From NCBI GenBank assembly GCA_022478985.1, contig JAKSZP010005662.1, forward strand, positions 20,260 to 84,259: 64,000 nt of DNA. Reading direction: 5' to 3'. How positions within the stretch are numbered: position 1 is the stretch's first letter; every line of letters starts with the position of its first letter. A program made the position numbers and the translations under genes. Source of the DNA: Massospora cicadina. Its lineage: Eukaryota > Entomophthoromycota > Entomophthoromycetes > Entomophthorales > Entomophthoraceae. Of this stretch, positions 59,889 through 64,000 are shown in pieces. A model generated the notes under the pieces. It did not search any database and was not told where the DNA came from. It saw only the letters and a list, made by a program, of their open reading frames with translations.

Positions 59889-60200
59889 TCACTCAAGTAA
59901 TTGATAGAAGTTGGATCTGACCTGAACGCGTAGTTTTGTAAATGGGATGGGTTTTGAACCCCATTCCTCAATCAACTGAATTGACCCATTGTCATTAATT
60001 GAATAGACCATCCGTTTTAATGCCTGGGCTGATACAAGGGGCTGGGCGTTTTGCTCCTCAATAGTTCCAACCTGGGCATACTTGGCTTGTACCCAGCGCT
60101 GGGTTACTGTGTGCCTGAGGTCAGAAAGGGCCTGAAGCTTCACCTTCTGTGCCTCCTGTCACCCAGCCTTATCCTTGGGGTTAGTCCCCACTATCATGTC
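59889..60200 (-). pseudogene. gypsy B conserved spacer domain between gag and protease
   Basis: The frame 59889-60143 (84 codons) and its upstream extension (NDMIVGTNPKDKAG) read KVKLQALSDLRHTVTQRWVQ, AKYAQVG, NAQPLVSAQALKRMVYSIND and SKPIPFTKLRVQVRSNFYQL. Similar sequence occurs at 42390-42725 and in part at 25205-25305. It is not a retropepsin, RT or knuckle. I do not recognise the family. Its recurrence in three places at protein level suggests it was under selection in active elements. Confidence 0.6.
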
Positions 60201-60639
60201 ATTTACTATTACAATAGTGGTGTTATTTGATGAATTGAGGGTTTGAATAATTTGCGCTGATATATCAGGAAATGATTCCTTAATTGCGCTGCGGAAATAG
60301 ACTGGTTTGCCTCATCTAAATTGACTCAATCAACTCTTCCAGATTCTCCAAGTATCAAATCTTTTTCCTCTAATTGTCACGCATATGGGCGAGCAACTTC
60401 CTTGATTATTTCAGGGTCAATCCCCATCACTCCAGATCTGGTTACTTTGTTGACATCTAGATTGACCGCTTGATAAAATTAGTCCTGTGAGTCCTCATTA
60501 ATGAACAGATCAATAATGTCAATTTCTTCTTTTAAGATATCAGGGGAATGGGTTTAACTGCAGCTCTAGACTGCTCCCCGTATAGGCCATATGCCATTTT
60601 CATGATTCATGTGCAGGTTTGTCCTGGTTTGCCTGGATC

Positions 60640-61845
60640 ACGTTGATCTGCTCCTTTGGATTCTTGCATTAAACAGCAAAATGTCCCTTTCATCTGCATT
60701 GATAACAGCATTTATCCTTCATATCTATCTGCTTGGACTCCTTGTGCTTATTTCCCTGCACAGTTAGGTTACTGTACTCCTCAGCGCTCTCAGTCCCCTT
60801 CATAAGATTTGAATTTTAAACTGGATTTGGTTTAAAGCTCCTATTAGGGGCCTAAAATGTGGCTCCTAATATCTTCAAATGATCCACCATTTGTAAGGTG
60901 ATTATTATGGATGCAAAAATGGAAGACATCATTTGATGTAAACTGCAATAGGCCAAAGGGACACTTGCAACGCGATCTGTGCATCAAAGTCATTCAGTAC
61001 TTTTTCCCTGGACAAAATCTGCAATTTTTGGTAGAATCAAACAGCGAAACTCACTAAGGACTCATCCTTCTAAATTAAATTCCCATAATTTCCTGTCTGC
61101 ATTTCAACATATGTGTGGGACTTCCAAAGATTTCATTATGGCAGCCTTGGCCTCCAAGTATGACCAGCTGTCCCCCTCTAGATGGGTAACACCAAATTCT
61201 GACAGTTGGTGTCCAAACAGTTCTTCACCACCACAGTTTTTTAAAGATTGCTTTACCCAAACATTTTCATGTCAAACAGTCGGAAGAAAGCAGGGGCGTT
61301 ATCCAAATGGAATGTGGGGAATTTTGGCGTAGCTCTAAATTCCTCCAAAGTTTCTCTAGCCACCACTCTTGATTCAGCTACTCGACTGACTTGAAAAGTT
61401 TTTGGGAGTCATCTCTGAAATGGCTGCAAATGTGGTCAGCATTTTTCTTATAATAGTCGACTTCCTACTGGAGTTCTTGTGGTCCTTTTTTTGGCGTTAG
61501 TTGCCACATAGGGCTCACATTCACATTTATGCGTTTTCAACTCTTTGACTTGCTTCATTAGATGCTCTATGTCTGCGTTGAATGAACGCAATCAAATGCA
61601 ATCCTCTTTGCATTCAGTTTTCAATAATATAACTTCTCAAGATAGATCTCCTTTTTTCTTATTTAATGACGTTACTTACCCTCCCAACTCACTTCTGATG
61701 CTGGAAAATCTTCGACTCCTTCCTCAATCTTTGTAACTCTGTCCTCCAAGGTGGCGAATTCTCTATGATTGACGGAATTCAGGGCGTTTTTCTTGATGGT
61801 TGCCAACTCTGTCCAGAGTTTTCTTAACCCATCCTTATATAACAT
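60640..61845 (-). pseudogene. gag: gypsy B gag with zinc knuckle (broken)
   Basis: ATG at 61843-61845 starts LRKLWTELATIKKNALNSVN and TLEDRVTKIEEGVEDF, a coiled-coil-like N-terminus matching gypsy A gag. The capsid part follows in broken frames (about 61320-60980). The knuckle near 60680-60720 reads CYQC, stop, KGHFAV, stop, C: all four zinc ligands are kept, but two stops lie between them. The start is about 45 bp inside the element from the LTR/PBS. Confidence 0.68.
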
Positions 61846-61891
61846 CTTATACTGGGTATCTTACTCAACTATCCCTGTAATGAGAACCAAT

Positions 61892-63040
61892 TGTTAAAAA
61901 TTGGGAGTTAGCTACTCTTCTCATGACTACCAAATGCTACAATCCTGTGTTCTTCACTTAGATTGAAACTCCCAACTGATAACTGCACAGGTTCGATATG
62001 TGCACAATTTTGCGTTGTCTGATAGTAGTTGATAGTTGATTGATAATATTATGATGACCATTATCCATAGTTGAATAGATAAACCATTATGTCTCATCTT
62101 TAGACCTGTACTTCTCCAGGATATTTTTGATGTTGACTGTAGGGACTTCTTCCATTATCCGCCTACTTTGAATTACTCTCATATTCAGAAGTTTACTGCC
62201 TTTCATCTCATGATGAGGAGTCTGAGGAGATTCTAAGTTCAGCTTCTCTTCTAAGGATCCTCAATCCTTACTTTTTATATGACGAAAGAATCCCCAATTA
62301 TTGCACACAGCAATAATTTCCCAAAGATTAATAGGACTTAAATCAATATTGATCGCTAAATTAAGGTCTGTACTTAATGTTAGTGTCAATCTCAATGTGT
62401 TTTTATTAAAAGTGAATTACTGGGGAATTTATAGAGGGGATTCAGCACCCAATCCTTGATTGGCACCTCAGCCATGAAACTGCAGCCAATGTCATTGAAC
62501 TTCCCTTTGACGTATCACCAGTAATGGTCTTCTCTATCTGGTTAGTATTTTTTTATTGGACATCCTTGAGACCAAAACGTACAGTGTCAGAAAACGTTTT
62601 CCTAATGTTTTCCACTCAAACCCAACAACCAACCATAAATGGCGAGATACCTACTTAGGTAATGGGACTATTTGCTATTGGCAGGTCGTGAACCAGATGA
62701 TCAATTTGCTAGTTGCAGGTGGCATCACTTGCCCTGCAACTGCTCAATAAAGTCCCAATCAGTCAGTTATGAAACTAAAACAGATCTCAATTATTACGCC
62801 TGATAGTTAATCACTATCAGATGCCCCTTATTTCGTTGGCAACTCCACCCAATAAGATCTTAAGCATTCACCTGGATAATACCTGATGGATCTGAACCTG
62901 GCGAATTACCTAAAATTCCCCAAGCATTATTAACCTGAAATTGGGGTCAATCAATATCCAAATCACTTGGCATCAGAAATTATCCTCTAGCAATTCACAG
63001 GTAATCTAGGAGGCTGAAAATGTGGGCAAAAATCCCAACA
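61892..63040 (-). repeat. 5' LTR of gypsy B
   Basis: 1149 bp, plus strand TGTTAAAAATTGGG to AAAATCCCAACA. Contains the CTGATAGT/ACTATCAG hairpin at 62800-62820. Primer-binding site adjoins at 61873-61890. Confidence 0.83.
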
Positions 63041-63067
63041 ACTTGACAGACAAAGAGCTTAGTCATA

Positions 63068-64000
63068 TGTTAGGATTTTTTCCCATATTCCCAGCCTGCT
63101 AGATTACCTGGTATCGCTAGAGGAAAAATTCCCTAAGGCGAAGTGAATTGGAAATCAATTGACCCAAATTTCAGAGAACTACATTCAGGGGATTTTAGGA
63201 TATTTATCTGGTTGTATCCATTGGGGATCAATCTGGATGAATACTTAATGTCTCATTGGGCGGAAGGGCCAACGAAATAAGGGCATCTGATAGTAATAAA
63301 CTATCAGGTGTACCAATTGGGATTGGTTAGGTTTCATCACCAACTGATTGGGAATGTTTAATGAGTTGTGAGGTGAGTGATGCTGCCTACAACTAGCGAA
63401 TCAATTGATTGCTAGCCAATTATGGATGATTTGCTTAAATCAAGAGGAAAATGTTAAGGATACATTTCTGACTCTTTTCATTTCAGGTCTTGAGGATGTC
63501 TAACGTCAGAATCCTAGTCAGGATGGGGAAGACCATTACTGCCAAGATGAGGAAGGGTGATTCAACAGCAACAGCTGCCATTTCATTGAAAGAGGAGTCA
63601 ACCGAGAGTTAGACAGCTGAATACCCTATAAATTCCCTAGAATTCACTATAACAAAAAGACTTAAAGCTCAAAAGTAGTAGTACAGTAGTAAAGTAGTAT
63701 AGTAGTAGAACACTCAAGTATTACACTGTAAAATACTCACTGATTGACACAAGTCTTCAGTTGGGAAAGAACTAATAAAGAACCTTATTAGTTTGACTGT
63801 AGATTCAGTAATAGTTAGACTATCAGCATCTAGCGTGAAGATTCCATCTCAAGGATATTATTGCAGAAGGCAATAATTGGTAGACTCTCAGAGAAGAGTA
63901 GAGATCTGAGTGGGGATCTAGAGATGAAGGGAATAACAGCTAAGGGATTGCTGCTGACTGTGTGTTGGGCTGAAGGGACTGTCATCAGAGGATCTTAATT
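63068..64000 (+). repeat. gypsy B-family LTR in opposite orientation (cut by window end)
   Basis: Begins TGTTAGGATTTTTTCCC and follows the reverse complement of the gypsy B right LTR: AGATTACCTGG, GAATACTTAA-like, the CTGATAGT/ACTATCAG hairpin (63287-63307), GGGGAAGACCATTACTG (near 63522) and TATAAATTCCC. More diverged from the gypsy B LTRs than they are from each other. It contains an (AGT)n-like run at 63673-63708 absent from the other copies. It could be a solo LTR or the 5' LTR of another element continuing past 64000. A 27-bp spacer separates it from gypsy B. Confidence 0.8.

Larger units (their letters stand above)
52655..63040 (-). mobile_element. gypsy B: full-length Ty3/gypsy retrotransposon
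   Basis: LTRs at 52655-53789 and 61892-63040 (1135 and 1149 bp) match over their length. Purine tract (plus strand CATCCCCCTCTTGCC at 53790) and primer-binding site TGGTTCTCATTACAGGG (minus, about 61873-61890) give minus orientation. Order: gag, zinc knuckle, spacer domain, protease, RT, RNase H, integrase, then a 2-kb 3' untranslated region. 10.4 kb in all, with many stops. Flanking 5-mers ATCAC and ACTTG do not match, so the target duplication is lost or the ends recombined. Confidence 0.87.

Noticed and set aside
63673..63708. (AGT)n-like run in the last LTR as a functional element
   Set aside because: Simple microsatellite expansion limited to one LTR copy.
1..64000. CRISPR array or bacterial operon features
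   Set aside because: No short regular repeats with unique spacers, and no ribosome-binding sites or operon layout. The content is eukaryotic retroelements.

Overview
This window looks like heterochromatin or intergenic DNA from a large, transposon-saturated eukaryotic genome. I found no credible host gene in 64 kb. Everything recognisable is a retroelement: Ty3/gypsy LTR elements (called A, B, C, F, H here), two short non-autonomous LTR elements (D, E), LINEs with zinc-knuckle ORF1, endonuclease and reverse transcriptase, a tRNA-derived SINE in three copies, and possible Copia-like scraps. Almost every reading frame is broken. Element types and the A+T-rich decayed background suit a filamentous fungus with an expanded genome (a rust or early-diverging fungus, for example), but nothing here fixes the taxon. 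Copy comparison shows CpG sites turning into TpG/CpA, so CpG methylation and deamination is a likely history.

Layout. 1-335: 5' end of a LINE (minus). 336-3120: LTR-like stretch and decayed interior. 3121-21466: one short LTR element (D, minus) blown up by nested insertions. Its left LTR holds LINE-1 (3731-5634). Its right LTR holds gypsy C (6646-17760), which itself holds gypsy A (9653-14285). The right LTR also holds LINE-2 (18389-21133), which contains the miniature LTR element E (18990-20780). Exact or near-exact target-site duplications support D, A, E and LINE-1. 21467-25613: SINE-1, a second LTR-like stretch and decayed sequence. 25614-34853: gypsy F (minus), its right LTR split by LINE-3 (32311-34235). 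34854-36900: a Copia-like scrap and SINE-2. 36900-39900: badly decayed gypsy H (plus). 39900-42400: A+T-rich sequence with a degenerate tandem array. 42400-42725: a gypsy fragment. 43240-49120: LINE-4 (minus) with ORF1 and an EN-RT ORF2. 49160-50176: possible Copia RNase H scrap and SINE-3, the best preserved SINE. 50177-52300: A+T-rich. 52325-52654: 5' end of LINE-5. 52655-63040: gypsy B (minus) with both LTRs. 63068-64000: another LTR of the same family in opposite orientation, cut by the window end.

How the pieces relate. Gypsy elements carry gag with CCHC knuckle, protease, RT, RNase H and integrase for copying themselves. D, E and the pol-deleted A lack these enzymes and must have been copied in trans. 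The SINE and LINE-3 share a 26-nt 3' tail, pointing to LINE-3's family as the SINE's source of reverse transcriptase. Three tiny insertions of 20-46 bp with long direct repeats look like extreme 5' truncations of a LINE with a LINE-1-type 3' end.
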